This document shows positions 15,955 through 23,918 of a stretch of DNA of 56,720 nucleotides, in pieces. Source of the stretch: Lachnospiraceae bacterium. Lineage in GTDB: Bacteria > Bacillota > Clostridia > Lachnospirales > Lachnospiraceae. A program made the translations under genes and the position numbers. The notes beneath the pieces were generated by a model. It was not told where the DNA came from. It worked only from the letters and a program-made list of their open reading frames with translations, and ran no database searches. Within the stretch, counting starts at the first letter, position 1. The number at the start of each line of letters is the position of its first letter. The stretch is taken from contig JAEEIK010000034.1 in the NCBI GenBank assembly GCA_016281335.1, positions 1 through 56,720 on the forward strand. The letters run 5' to 3'.

Positions 15955-17064
15955 ATGAAAAAGAGAGTATTGACGGTATTGATATCAGGAGCTCTGGCAG
16001 TCGCCTCATTCAGCGCATGCAGCGCAGACAGTGTAAACACCGGAGAGGTGGCGGAGACTGTTAAGGATGCAGTGGAAGAAGCAGCGGAGAATGTTACAGA
16101 GCAGGATGTTGAAGAAGTAAAGGAAGCTGTTCAGGAAATAGCGGAGAAAGCGGAAGATATAAAAGCAGAGCTTCCTGAATATGTGTATCCGGGACCTGAA
16201 GCATTCTATAGCGTGCTGTATGATTATGTTATCAGAGAGATGGGAAAGAATTCCGAGGGCGGAGTTGCTATTCCGGACATAATGGTCACCGGCATCGATG
16301 AGAGCGACAAGGATGATATCAAAGTATACGGAGATTTCGCCTGCTACAGATATACCTTAGACGGAGACACACTGGAGCGTACTTCAGGCGGATCTTATCC
16401 GGGCTGCATCCATATTAAGCAAAGTGCTGACGGATATACAGTGACCGGCATGGATATGGTGGAAGACGGAAGCGGTTTTGATGAGAGCGTAGACAGGATA
16501 TTCGGAGACTACGCCGCTGATTTCAGAAAAGCATACTCGGATGATGCAAAGAAGGAAGAAGTATGGACACAGACTCTGGCCAATTATGTGGCAGCAAACG
16601 GACTGGATATTGCATACGTGAAGGATTACGGCTGGGATCCGGTAAAACTTCCTGCTGAGAATATTGACAGCTTTTACAGCATACTTGACGGAGTGGACGA
16701 GGGCGGCACGGATATACAGGCAGTGCTCGGTTCAGTCACATATATGGGCGGCCTCTATATCTCTGATCCGGAAAATGACCTGATGTTCTCCCTGTTCAGA
16801 AATGATGACGGAAGCATCGTGGCTATAGTTACCAAGCTCGGAAAGCTGTATTACGGCATTGTCGGGGACACGCCTTCCGCCACACTTGATGACGGGCGTG
16901 AGTATACACAGTTTGCTGTCGAGGATCATACTTTCGGATATAATTTCGGTGATGATGCAAATGATCCCTTTGTGGTAGACGAGGACGGAAAAGTATACAC
17001 AGCTAAGAATCTGGACGAGAGCGTAGCAAGAGACATGGTGGTACAGTCGCTTACAGGCAGATAA
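15955..17064 (+). CDS. Lipoprotein with shared C-terminal module (long form)
   Basis: A 369-aa exported lipoprotein (lipobox FSAC, Cys about residue 22). A long acidic amphipathic helix region (about 30-75, EVAETVKDAVEEAAENV and similar) is followed by a unique domain of about 180 residues and a C-terminal module (about 255-369). That module starts TYMGGLYISDPENDLMF and contains GDTPSATLDDGREYTQF and VEDHTFGYNFGDD. The module is nearly the whole mature part of the 18629-19168 protein. I do not recognise a named family. GGAGGAAAG precedes the ATG. Its stop codon is only 3 bp from the convergent HAD-like gene. The role is unknown; it acts at the cell surface. Confidence 0.8.
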   Translation: MKKRVLTVLISGALAVASFSACSADSVNTGEVAETVKDAVEEAAENVTEQDVEEVKEAVQEIAEKAEDIKAELPEYVYPGPEAFYSVLYDYVIREMGKNSEGGVAIPDIMVTGIDESDKDDIKVYGDFACYRYTLDGDTLERTSGGSYPGCIHIKQSADGYTVTGMDMVEDGSGFDESVDRIFGDYAADFRKAYSDDAKKEEVWTQTLANYVAANGLDIAYVKDYGWDPVKLPAENIDSFYSILDGVDEGGTDIQAVLGSVTYMGGLYISDPENDLMFSLFRNDDGSIVAIVTKLGKLYYGIVGDTPSATLDDGREYTQFAVEDHTFGYNFGDDANDPFVVDEDGKVYTAKNLDESVARDMVVQSLTGR

Positions 17065-17067
17065 GCT

Positions 17068-17559
17068 TTATTCGGAAAAGTCTCTTTTGCGGATCTCATC
17101 GGCCCGGGCAATGATCTTCTCTTTCCAGTCATCGTCCTGGGCGTTAAGCTGATAGACATTATAACCATACTGGCGGCCGAGATTGCAGACTATGGTCTCA
17201 TCGTCGATATGAAGAGAAATACGGTAATGATTAGGGAGCTTCTGGGGCAGGAGCTCCTTTTTATCGCGCTGCACTTCTTTCATATGGCGGGTGCCGTTTA
17301 CTATGCCGTCGAAACGCACTCCGTAGTATTTGAAAAGCTTTTTTATATATTTCTCCGAGCGGAAGGATGAGGTGTAGACCCAGACCTCATATCCCTGCTT
17401 CTGAAGCGTTGAAATAAGCTCGGGTGTACCGAGGCGCAGCCGCTCCTTATATATAAGACTGAGAGGCCAGGGCAGGGGCGGTTCGGTTTTATGGGTACCC
17501 GGAAGGACAAAGAGAACTTCATCCAGATCGAAGGATACCCTCATTTTCCTTTCGCTCAT
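17068..17559 (-). CDS. HAD-like phosphatase-fold protein
   Basis: A 163-aa soluble protein with haloacid dehalogenase motifs: SFDLDEVLF (motif I, DxD), WVYTSSF (motif II), a Lys in NGTRHMK, and HIDDE (motif IV). The stretch KERLRLGTPELISTLQKQG is shared with the C-terminal half of the next gene, so the two are tandem paralogues. Its start overlaps the upstream gene by 4 bp (ATGA). It is probably an active Mg-dependent phosphohydrolase of unknown substrate. The N-terminus before the fold is very short, so there is no separate domain here. Confidence 0.75.
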   Translation of the reverse strand: MSERKMRVSFDLDEVLFVLPGTHKTEPPLPWPLSLIYKERLRLGTPELISTLQKQGYEVWVYTSSFRSEKYIKKLFKYYGVRFDGIVNGTRHMKEVQRDKKELLPQKLPNHYRISLHIDDETIVCNLGRQYGYNVYQLNAQDDDWKEKIIARADEIRKRDFSE

Positions 17560-18455
17560 TTTTCCTTATCCTTTAATATGCGTTCAAGAACAGTCATTAC
17601 CTCATGAGGCCAGTCCGAAGGCTCGCAGTTGAGATCAAACTGCTCGCAGCCCTTTTGACCTCTGATGGTGTGCACGATCCCGAGACTGTCTATAGTCAGG
17701 GTTTCCATGTAATTCGCATTGAACAGCTCCTTTATCCTGCTGATCTTTGCGGTGTTTTCTTCGTTCTTCTCAAGCTTTCGCTTCGTTCCCGTAATGACTC
17801 CGTCGACGTGGGCATTATAGAGCCGTAACAGATGCTTTATATAGTCATAGGAGTAGTAGGATGAAGTATACAGCCATATGTCATATCCCTGCTTTGCAAG
17901 AAAATGAAAGATCGCCGGTATGCCGATTCGTATGCGTTCTTTGTAGGTCAGTCCACGAGGGAAGGCAAGAGGCTTCATCAAAAGTTCTGTATTGCCGGAA
18001 GCAAATACCAGCTCATCCAGATCGAGACTGACACGTTTATCGTGTTTGGAATTCTCAATGATCTTTTCAATATCGGTCTCCTGGGTCAGATTCACGATCT
18101 TAACAGGAATCTGCTTAACACCGCAGCGCATCGCGGCAGCCCAGCGGTGATGGCCGTTTAAGATAAGATAACCGTCGGGGGACATCTTCTCAACCAGTAC
18201 CGGTTCGTCAAAAACATCCAGCTCATATTGCTGGGCTTTTCTGATCTTTTCCTCATATTCGCCGATTATTCGATAGCTGGGGCCTATTTCCGGAAAGCAG
18301 AATTCATCAGCCGGATTAGGGTGCAATCTGTCGCAGGGAAGCTTTTTAAAGAACATTCTTTCAAACATGCCGGCTTTCCGGGGCATGCCTATGCCTTTAT
18401 ATTTCCTGACCTGTGAAGCAATATAATCATCGAATTCGGTATGAGAAGCGGCCAT
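17556..18455 (-). CDS. ParB/sulfiredoxin-like domain fused to a HAD-like domain
   Basis: A 299-aa soluble protein. Residues about 60-130 show the ParB/Srx nucleotide-binding fold: DVFDEPVLVEKMSPDGYL, then ILNGHHRWAAAMRCGVKQIP with the GHHR motif. Residues about 145-299 are a HAD-like domain: VSLDLDELVF, WLYTSSYYS, TGTKRK. Motif IV is only TIDSLG, with one acidic residue, against HIDDE in the partner at 17068-17559, so activity may be altered. The two genes overlap by 4 bp and probably form an operon. GHHR proteins include ATP-dependent kinases and sulfiredoxin, CTP-using ParB and some nucleases. A paired kinase/phosphatase-like function is conceivable but unproven. Confidence 0.7.
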   Translation of the reverse strand: MAASHTEFDDYIASQVRKYKGIGMPRKAGMFERMFFKKLPCDRLHPNPADEFCFPEIGPSYRIIGEYEEKIRKAQQYELDVFDEPVLVEKMSPDGYLILNGHHRWAAAMRCGVKQIPVKIVNLTQETDIEKIIENSKHDKRVSLDLDELVFASGNTELLMKPLAFPRGLTYKERIRIGIPAIFHFLAKQGYDIWLYTSSYYSYDYIKHLLRLYNAHVDGVITGTKRKLEKNEENTAKISRIKELFNANYMETLTIDSLGIVHTIRGQKGCEQFDLNCEPSDWPHEVMTVLERILKDKEK

Positions 18456-18493
18456 AAGATTTTCCTCCGTATGTATCTGATATTATACATTAT

Positions 18494-18527
18494 TTGCTAC
18501 ACTTTTGCTACGCTCTTTGTTGTAGAA
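18494..18527 (+). promoter_or_regulatory. Element shared with the upstream region of the first lipoprotein gene
   Basis: TTGCTACACTTTTGCTACGC, then an imperfect CTACG...TGTAG hairpin and AAT, matches 15878-15912 closely in sequence and spacing. Here it lies 29 bp before a candidate -35 box rather than in the leader. Confidence 0.55.
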
Positions 18528-18555
18528 TGTGTAACTGTAAAGAAAAACAAAAAAC

Positions 18556-18583
18556 TTGACAAGCCCCAAATAAATGATAAGCT
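18556..18583 (+). promoter_or_regulatory. Candidate promoter of the second lipoprotein gene
   Basis: TTGACA (18556-18561), a 16-bp spacer and a weak TAAGCT (18578-18583), 46 bp before the ATG. Confidence 0.45.
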
Positions 18584-18628
18584 AATGGGCGCTGACATGA
18601 AGAAAGGACTTTAAGGAGGAAAAAAGTT

Positions 18629-19168
18629 ATGAAAAAGAGATTGGCAGTATTAATGATGGCAGGTGTTATGGCTTTCGCCGCACTTACAGGATGCGGAAGT
18701 GAGAAGGCAAGCGAGACAGCAGCTGCAACAGAAACAGCAGAGACCGAAGCTCCGGCAGCTGACAGCAGTGCTCCCGCAGCTGACAGCGCAGACGATGAGG
18801 ACAATGTTGATAATGAGATCGAGCTGGTACAGGCTTCACTTACTTACATGGGCGGCCTTTATATCTCGGATCCCGAGAACGATCTGATGTTCTCTATCTT
18901 CAAGAATGAGCAGGGTGATCTGGTATCTGTTGTTACCAAGCTTGACAAGTTATATTACGGTATCCTTGGTGACACACCTTCCGCTACGCTTGATGACGGA
19001 CGTGAGTACACACAGTTTACCGTAGAGGATCACACTTTCGGTTACTATTTCGGAGATGAGACCACTGATTCTTTCGTAGTAGATGAAGACGGAACGGTTT
19101 ATTTCGGAAAAGATCTTGATGAGAGCGTTGCCAGGGATATGGTGACCAGGACACTCAGCGGAAATTGA
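18629..19168 (+). CDS. Lipoprotein with shared C-terminal module (short form)
   Basis: A 179-aa exported lipoprotein (lipobox LTGC, Cys about residue 21). A Thr/Ala/Glu-rich low-complexity linker (about 25-65) leads into the module that starts TYMGGLYISDPENDLMF (Tyr73) and ends ESVARDMVTRTLSGN. The module matches the C-terminus of the 15955-17064 protein at most positions, while the DNA differs mainly at synonymous sites. This points to old duplication under protein-level constraint. AAGGAGG precedes the start. The function is not recognised. Transcription probably ends at the hairpin 19200-19227. Confidence 0.82.
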   Translation: MKKRLAVLMMAGVMAFAALTGCGSEKASETAAATETAETEAPAADSSAPAADSADDEDNVDNEIELVQASLTYMGGLYISDPENDLMFSIFKNEQGDLVSVVTKLDKLYYGILGDTPSATLDDGREYTQFTVEDHTFGYYFGDETTDSFVVDEDGTVYFGKDLDESVARDMVTRTLSGN

Positions 19169-19178
19169 GAAGAACAGC

Positions 19179-19227
19179 TCATCAGTCACCTTCGGGTACA
19201 GCTTCCCTCTTTAGAGGGGAGCTTTTT
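19179..19227 (+). repeat. CTCATCAGTCA double-hairpin repeat, copy A (terminator)
   Basis: CTCATCAGTCACC, then AGCTTCCCTC-TTTA-GAGGGGAGCT followed by TTTTTAC. The 10-bp stem at 19200-19223 works as the plus-strand terminator of the short lipoprotein gene. On the minus strand the repeat encodes the last residues of the acyltransferase. Confidence 0.75.
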
Positions 19228-20276
19228 ACTTTTCCGGTAAGTATGGGGAAGAAGCGGTTGATGATCAGGATCAGAGGGATCTCTTCCAGCAGAGTCAGCA
19301 GCAGAGTGAGTATAAAGAAGCACGGTCCGGCCTGATCGCCGCAGATTTTTACGGCCAGCAGCTTAGCGGGACTTAAGAGGTAAAGATCCATATGCGTGAG
19401 CAGTATTATAAGGGAGTTAGCCCCGAGAAAAGCAAAGGGACGGCTGAGCTTCAGCAGGGAAAGGCATCTGGCGAGCAGTATGATCCCGGTGCAGCCGAAA
19501 AAGATCGATAAAAGATAAAGTATGGGGAAGAAACCGTAATATACCATTCCCATGCTGCCGCCTCCGTTGGTGATGGAGATAAGATAGCAGAAACCCAATA
19601 AGAGAAGCGTAAGGGGAAAAGTTATAAAGGCATTAAGTTTCAGCTTCCTGAGTTTGGGAGCGAGATAATAGGCCACTCCGTAAACGATAAGGCAGAGAGG
19701 CAGTCTTGCCACTGCAGATACCAGGCAGCAGAGGAAGAAGGAAGGAATATCATTCTCCGAAGCGGTGGTGGCATACCAGACTATAAGTAAGCTGCCGAAG
19801 CTGTTGATGATAAAGAAAGCTGCGAACACAGCTATTGCAACAAAGAGCTTGAGCAGGCGTTTCAGTTTAAGCCAAAGTGAAAAGAGCAGCTCCGTTACGA
19901 TAAGCGCCGATAAGAACCAGGTCACCGATATGCCGAAGCCGGAAAAGAACAGCGCGAGGCAGCGCAGCAGCTCACCGGTGTCAAAGCCTCCGGTCTTGGC
20001 ATAGGCAACGAAGAGACTCATCAGAGTATCTATAAATGAAAAGCAGAGGTAGGGGATAAAGAGTCTCTTTAAGCGGGACTTAAGCGTTTCAGCTGTCTTG
20101 AGTTTATCCCCGGCAAAAGCTGCAGAGAGCACAAAGAAAAGCGGCACCTGAAAAGAGGACATAAAGAAAAAAGCATTGCCTTCATCGATGCCGGCATGCT
20201 GAAGTATTACCGCAAATATGGCAAAGGCTTTTGCCGTATCCGGTTCCGGAAATCTTTTTTTGATATTTTCACCCAT
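19182..20276 (-). CDS. Acyltransferase family 3 membrane protein
   Basis: A 364-aa protein with about ten membrane helices. The N-terminal pattern PDTAKAFAIFAVILQHAG, with the conserved His in helix 1, and the following SSFQVPLFFVLSAAFAG and RLKRLFIPYL mark the Acyl_transf_3 family, which O-acylates cell-wall or exported sugars using acyl-CoA. The start at 20276 fits the family N-terminus, but no ribosome-binding site is seen; TATAAT lies 7 nt before the ATG, so the mRNA seems leaderless. The C-terminal tail SSPLKREAVPEGD is encoded by the intergenic repeat at 19179-19227, so the original end of the protein was probably replaced. Confidence 0.85.
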   Translation of the reverse strand: MGENIKKRFPEPDTAKAFAIFAVILQHAGIDEGNAFFFMSSFQVPLFFVLSAAFAGDKLKTAETLKSRLKRLFIPYLCFSFIDTLMSLFVAYAKTGGFDTGELLRCLALFFSGFGISVTWFLSALIVTELLFSLWLKLKRLLKLFVAIAVFAAFFIINSFGSLLIVWYATTASENDIPSFFLCCLVSAVARLPLCLIVYGVAYYLAPKLRKLKLNAFITFPLTLLLLGFCYLISITNGGGSMGMVYYGFFPILYLLSIFFGCTGIILLARCLSLLKLSRPFAFLGANSLIILLTHMDLYLLSPAKLLAVKICGDQAGPCFFILTLLLTLLEEIPLILIINRFFPILTGKVKSSPLKREAVPEGD

Positions 20277-20283
20277 GCAAACA

Positions 20284-20311
20284 ATTATAATCGTTTTCCG
20301 ATCAATGTCTA
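20284..20311 (-). promoter_or_regulatory. Promoter of the acyltransferase gene, leaderless geometry
   Basis: On the minus strand TAGACA (20311-20306), a 16-bp spacer and TATAAT (20289-20284), then 7 nt and the ATG at 20276. The predicted transcription start coincides with the A of the ATG. Confidence 0.65.
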
Positions 20312-20315
20312 CTTA

Positions 20316-20344
20316 TTGATAAATTTAGCAACAAATGATATAAT
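20316..20344 (+). promoter_or_regulatory. Promoter of the HD-GYP receptor operon
   Basis: TTGATA (20316-20321), a 17-bp spacer and TATAAT (20339-20344), 37 bp before the ATG at 20382. It diverges from the acyltransferase promoter with 4 bp between the -35 boxes. Confidence 0.8.
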
Positions 20345-20381
20345 GTTAGCTCAGATTGATAATCGATCGGTAAGGGGAATT

Positions 20382-23300
20382 ATGAAAACATCAAAGATAA
20401 TAAGCGTGACTATACTAAGTCTTATAATAAATCTCGCAGGTAAGGCTGTTGCCAGCAGTTTTAACCTGCCGTTCTGGCTTGATTCTTTCGGGACCGTTTT
20501 TACTGCATATCTGCTGGGACCTGTACCGGGAGCAGCCGTGGGGCTCACCACCAATCTTATATACGGGGTGATCGCTTCTACTTCGACGGAGATGATCTAT
20601 TGCATCATAAATATGAGCATAGGTATTGCGGTAGGTATCTGTGCCCGTAAGAAAATGATGGAGACCATCTTCGGAGCTATGTGTGTTTCGGTCATAGTGA
20701 CACTTGTCTCGGTAATACTTTCTTTCCCGCTTAACATGATCTTTGCGGGGGGCAGAACCGGTAATTATTTCGGAGACGGCGTGACGGATTTCCTGATAAG
20801 TAATCATATTCCGCCGGTAATAAGCTGTATTGTCGGCGAGTTTTATATCGATTTTGTTGACAAACTGCTGACCATGGCGGTTCTTTTTGCTGTTATCAGA
20901 TTGAGCAGGACCATCAGAAACAAAAGGGCTGCTGCGGCTCTGTTACTTCCTTTTGTATTGATCTATGCCTTCGCATCCCTGCCTTTGTCGGTAAAGGCAG
21001 AAGAAGATGAGGATGAAGACTTCAATTTCTATTCTTATACCCAGACCGTGTATTCCAGTGATAACGGCCTTCCCTGCGGGGAAGCGAATGACGTGGTCCA
21101 GACCAATGACGGTATATTGTGGATAGGCACCTATGCAGGTCTGTACAGGTATAACGGCAGTGATTTTAAATGGATGAGCGAGTTTGACTCCGTTAAGAAT
21201 GTCAACTGTCTGTATGTGGATATTGAAGGCAGGCTGTGGATCGGAACCAATGATAACGGCCTGACCATCAGCATAGGTGAAAACGTATCCAACGTGGTGG
21301 ATATGACAGCGGGACTTCCGTCTAATTCCGTGCGCAGCATTACAAGCGGAACCGACGGCCTGTATTATGTGGGTACTTCGGATGCGCTGCAGATAATACG
21401 TTTAAGCGGCGGACTGACCCTTTTGGACCCTATCCCCGAGATACTTTATGCTCACAGCATCGCTGCGGATGAATCGGGCTATGTGGCGGCGGTAACGGCT
21501 AAAGGAGAACTCTTTGTTCTGAAAAACGGAAAGATAGTCTCCGGACCGTATATGAACAGCGGCGAGGAGATATATACCTGCTGTACTTTCGGAAGTAACG
21601 GCTTGCTCTATGTAGGCACTTCGGGCATGGATATATATTCTTTTATCATATTTGAGGGTGAGCTCAGCAAGAAGGAAGTTCATCATTGTCCGGGTCTGAG
21701 ACAGATAAACAGCGTCAGCTTTGATAACAATAATAGTCTTTTTGCATGTTCGGACAGCGGTGTCGGATTCTTTGACGGAAAGGGGCATTTCAAAAGGGTA
21801 AATACACCGACGTTCAGCAACTCTATTGATAACATGACCGTTGATTACCAGGGCAATTACTGGTTTACTTCATCGAGACTGGGACTTTTACGCGTATCCA
21901 AGGCGGCATTTACCGATATATACGGGCTTGCCGGGACAGAGCGTAAGGTTGCCAATACAGTTACCAGATGGAATGATCTTCTTTATATCGGGACTGATAC
22001 GGGACTTGATGTATTATCGGCGGACAATTATAACCGTGTTTCGAATCGCTTTGCCCAGTCACTGGGAGAAGTTAGGGTGCGCTGCGCTTATGTTGATTCA
22101 AAAAACAAACTTTGGCTCTGTACCTACGGTAAGGGACTTGTCTGTGTAGAGGACAGCGGAAAAGAGGAGTATTTCAGTCAGACAGCCGGTTTTACCGACA
22201 GGGTCAGGGCGATAGCCGAGAATGTCGACGGCTCTCTCATAGCTTCGGGTGATAACGGCGTGGCACTGATCAAAAACGGACGCATTGAAAAGGTGCTTGA
22301 GTATGGCAGTGATTTCTCCTCTGCCATGATACTGTCAATACTCTGTGAAGAGGACGGTACCGTGCTGCTTGGAAGTGACGGTGACGGCATAGTGGTGCTT
22401 AAAGACGGTAAAGTCACAAAGAAGATCGGCATGGCAGACGGCTTAAGTTCAGAGGTGATCCTGCGCATAACAGCGGCTACGGACGGCTCGGGCCGGTTTA
22501 TCGTGACCAGCAACGGTCTGTGTTTTATGGATAAGGAGGGGAACATCCGCATATTTAAAAACTTCCCCTATTATAATAATTATGACATGGTGGTCAATAA
22601 AGACGGCAAGGCTTTTGTACTTGGCAGCGCAGGCATTTATATCGCGAATGAAGCAGAGATGATAGAAGATGAATACAACTATCCCAGCGAGCTTCTGGAT
22701 TCCAGAAGAGGACTCAATACTGCACTCACGGCGAATTCCTGGAATTATGTGAGTGCAGAGGGCGAACTCTTCCTTTCCTGCGACAAGGGCATCTATCTTC
22801 TGGATATGGATGATTACGGATCGGAACAGAGATCATACAGAATGAAGCTTTCTTCCGCAGTGATCGACGGCGTAAATCATCAGGTAGAGAGAGGTATGGA
22901 ATTTAAGGTAGAGAGTGATGCATCGAGGATAGAACTGTATCCGGAGATACTGAATTATACGGTTGAGGATCCGAGCGTGATCTATATGCTGGAGGGCTTT
23001 GATACAGAGCCGAAGATAGTGAAAGCCAGCGAGATATCAAATGTTGTCTATACCAATCTGCCTTCCGGCAGCTATGTTTTCCATATGGCGATACTGGACA
23101 ATGACAAGAACGTGATAGAGGAGAGCAAGTATCCCATTGTCAAGATGATGAAGGTTTATGACAAGCCCTGGTTCAAGATATATATGCTGACTGTGGCAGC
23201 CATAGCTATTGCCTGGTTTACCTGGTTCATAGCAAGGACACAGATACAGAGGACGCTGAACTTCCAGAAAAAGGAACTGGAATTTGCGAGAAAACAGCTG

Positions 23301-23918
23301 GAGATGGGTAATGAGACCATTCTGGCTATAGCAAAGACCGTCGATGCCAAAGACGAGAATACCAGCCAGCATTCCCAGAGAGTATCGGAGTATTCCGTAT
23401 TAATTGCCAAAGAACTGGGCTTTACAAAGGATGAATGCGAGAATATCAGAAAAGCTGCACTGCTTCACGACATAGGAAAGATAAGCATCCCGGACAAGAT
23501 ACTCAACAAGCCTGCGAAGCTTGATGATGCGGAGTATTCGATAATGAAGACCCATGTGGAGAACGGAGCGGAGATACTCAAGGACTTTACACTGGTAGAT
23601 CATGTTGTGGAAGGCGCATTGTATCATCATGAAAGATATGACGGTTCAGGATACACCCATGGACTTAAAGGGGCGGATATACCTCTTTACGGCAGGATCA
23701 TAGGTGTTGCCGATGCTTTCGATGCCATGACACAGAACCGTGTGTACAGAAAGAGCCTGAGTATGGATAAAGTGATCGGGGAGCTCAAGGCCGGCCGGGG
23801 TACGCAGTTTGATCCCGAGATAGCGGATATAATGCTGAGACTGGTCGAAGAGGGGAAGGTCAGACCGGATTCCGGCGGAACCGGCATAGCAGATGAAAAG
23901 GACGGTGAAAAAGAATGA
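20382..23918 (+). CDS. ECF-S-like / beta-propeller / HD-GYP multidomain receptor
   Basis: A 1178-aa protein. Residues 1 to about 190 form a polytopic membrane domain like ECF-transporter S components (LPFWLDSFGTVFTAYLLG, PVPGAAVGLTTNLIYGV). Next is a membrane helix ending SLPLSVKAEEDEDED. About 225-800 is a two-component-regulator propeller (ILWIGTYAGLYRYNG, LWIGTNDNGL and other blades), followed by a Y_Y_Y-like domain (about 840-915). A transmembrane helix (about 929-951) and a coiled linker lead to a cytoplasmic HD-GYP domain with LLHDIGKISIPDKIL (His near 1029) and HHERYDGSGYTHGLKG, where GYP reads GYT. HD-GYP enzymes hydrolyse c-di-GMP. ATG 20382 is chosen for AAGGGG and the promoter. It overlaps the BMP gene by 4 bp. 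Confidence 0.87.
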   Translation: MKTSKIISVTILSLIINLAGKAVASSFNLPFWLDSFGTVFTAYLLGPVPGAAVGLTTNLIYGVIASTSTEMIYCIINMSIGIAVGICARKKMMETIFGAMCVSVIVTLVSVILSFPLNMIFAGGRTGNYFGDGVTDFLISNHIPPVISCIVGEFYIDFVDKLLTMAVLFAVIRLSRTIRNKRAAAALLLPFVLIYAFASLPLSVKAEEDEDEDFNFYSYTQTVYSSDNGLPCGEANDVVQTNDGILWIGTYAGLYRYNGSDFKWMSEFDSVKNVNCLYVDIEGRLWIGTNDNGLTISIGENVSNVVDMTAGLPSNSVRSITSGTDGLYYVGTSDALQIIRLSGGLTLLDPIPEILYAHSIAADESGYVAAVTAKGELFVLKNGKIVSGPYMNSGEEIYTCCTFGSNGLLYVGTSGMDIYSFIIFEGELSKKEVHHCPGLRQINSVSFDNNNSLFACSDSGVGFFDGKGHFKRVNTPTFSNSIDNMTVDYQGNYWFTSSRLGLLRVSKAAFTDIYGLAGTERKVANTVTRWNDLLYIGTDTGLDVLSADNYNRVSNRFAQSLGEVRVRCAYVDSKNKLWLCTYGKGLVCVEDSGKEEYFSQTAGFTDRVRAIAENVDGSLIASGDNGVALIKNGRIEKVLEYGSDFSSAMILSILCEEDGTVLLGSDGDGIVVLKDGKVTKKIGMADGLSSEVILRITAATDGSGRFIVTSNGLCFMDKEGNIRIFKNFPYYNNYDMVVNKDGKAFVLGSAGIYIANEAEMIEDEYNYPSELLDSRRGLNTALTANSWNYVSAEGELFLSCDKGIYLLDMDDYGSEQRSYRMKLSSAVIDGVNHQVERGMEFKVESDASRIELYPEILNYTVEDPSVIYMLEGFDTEPKIVKASEISNVVYTNLPSGSYVFHMAILDNDKNVIEESKYPIVKMMKVYDKPWFKIYMLTVAAIAIAWFTWFIARTQIQRTLNFQKKELEFARKQLEMGNETILAIAKTVDAKDENTSQHSQRVSEYSVLIAKELGFTKDECENIRKAALLHDIGKISIPDKILNKPAKLDDAEYSIMKTHVENGAEILKDFTLVDHVVEGALYHHERYDGSGYTHGLKGADIPLYGRIIGVADAFDAMTQNRVYRKSLSMDKVIGELKAGRGTQFDPEIADIMLRLVEEGKVRPDSGGTGIADEKDGEKE

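Noticed and set aside
20196-20381. 62-codon extension of the HD-GYP receptor
   Set aside because: It is antisense to the acyltransferase start and contains both promoters; ATG 20382 has AAGGGG and gives a normal membrane start.
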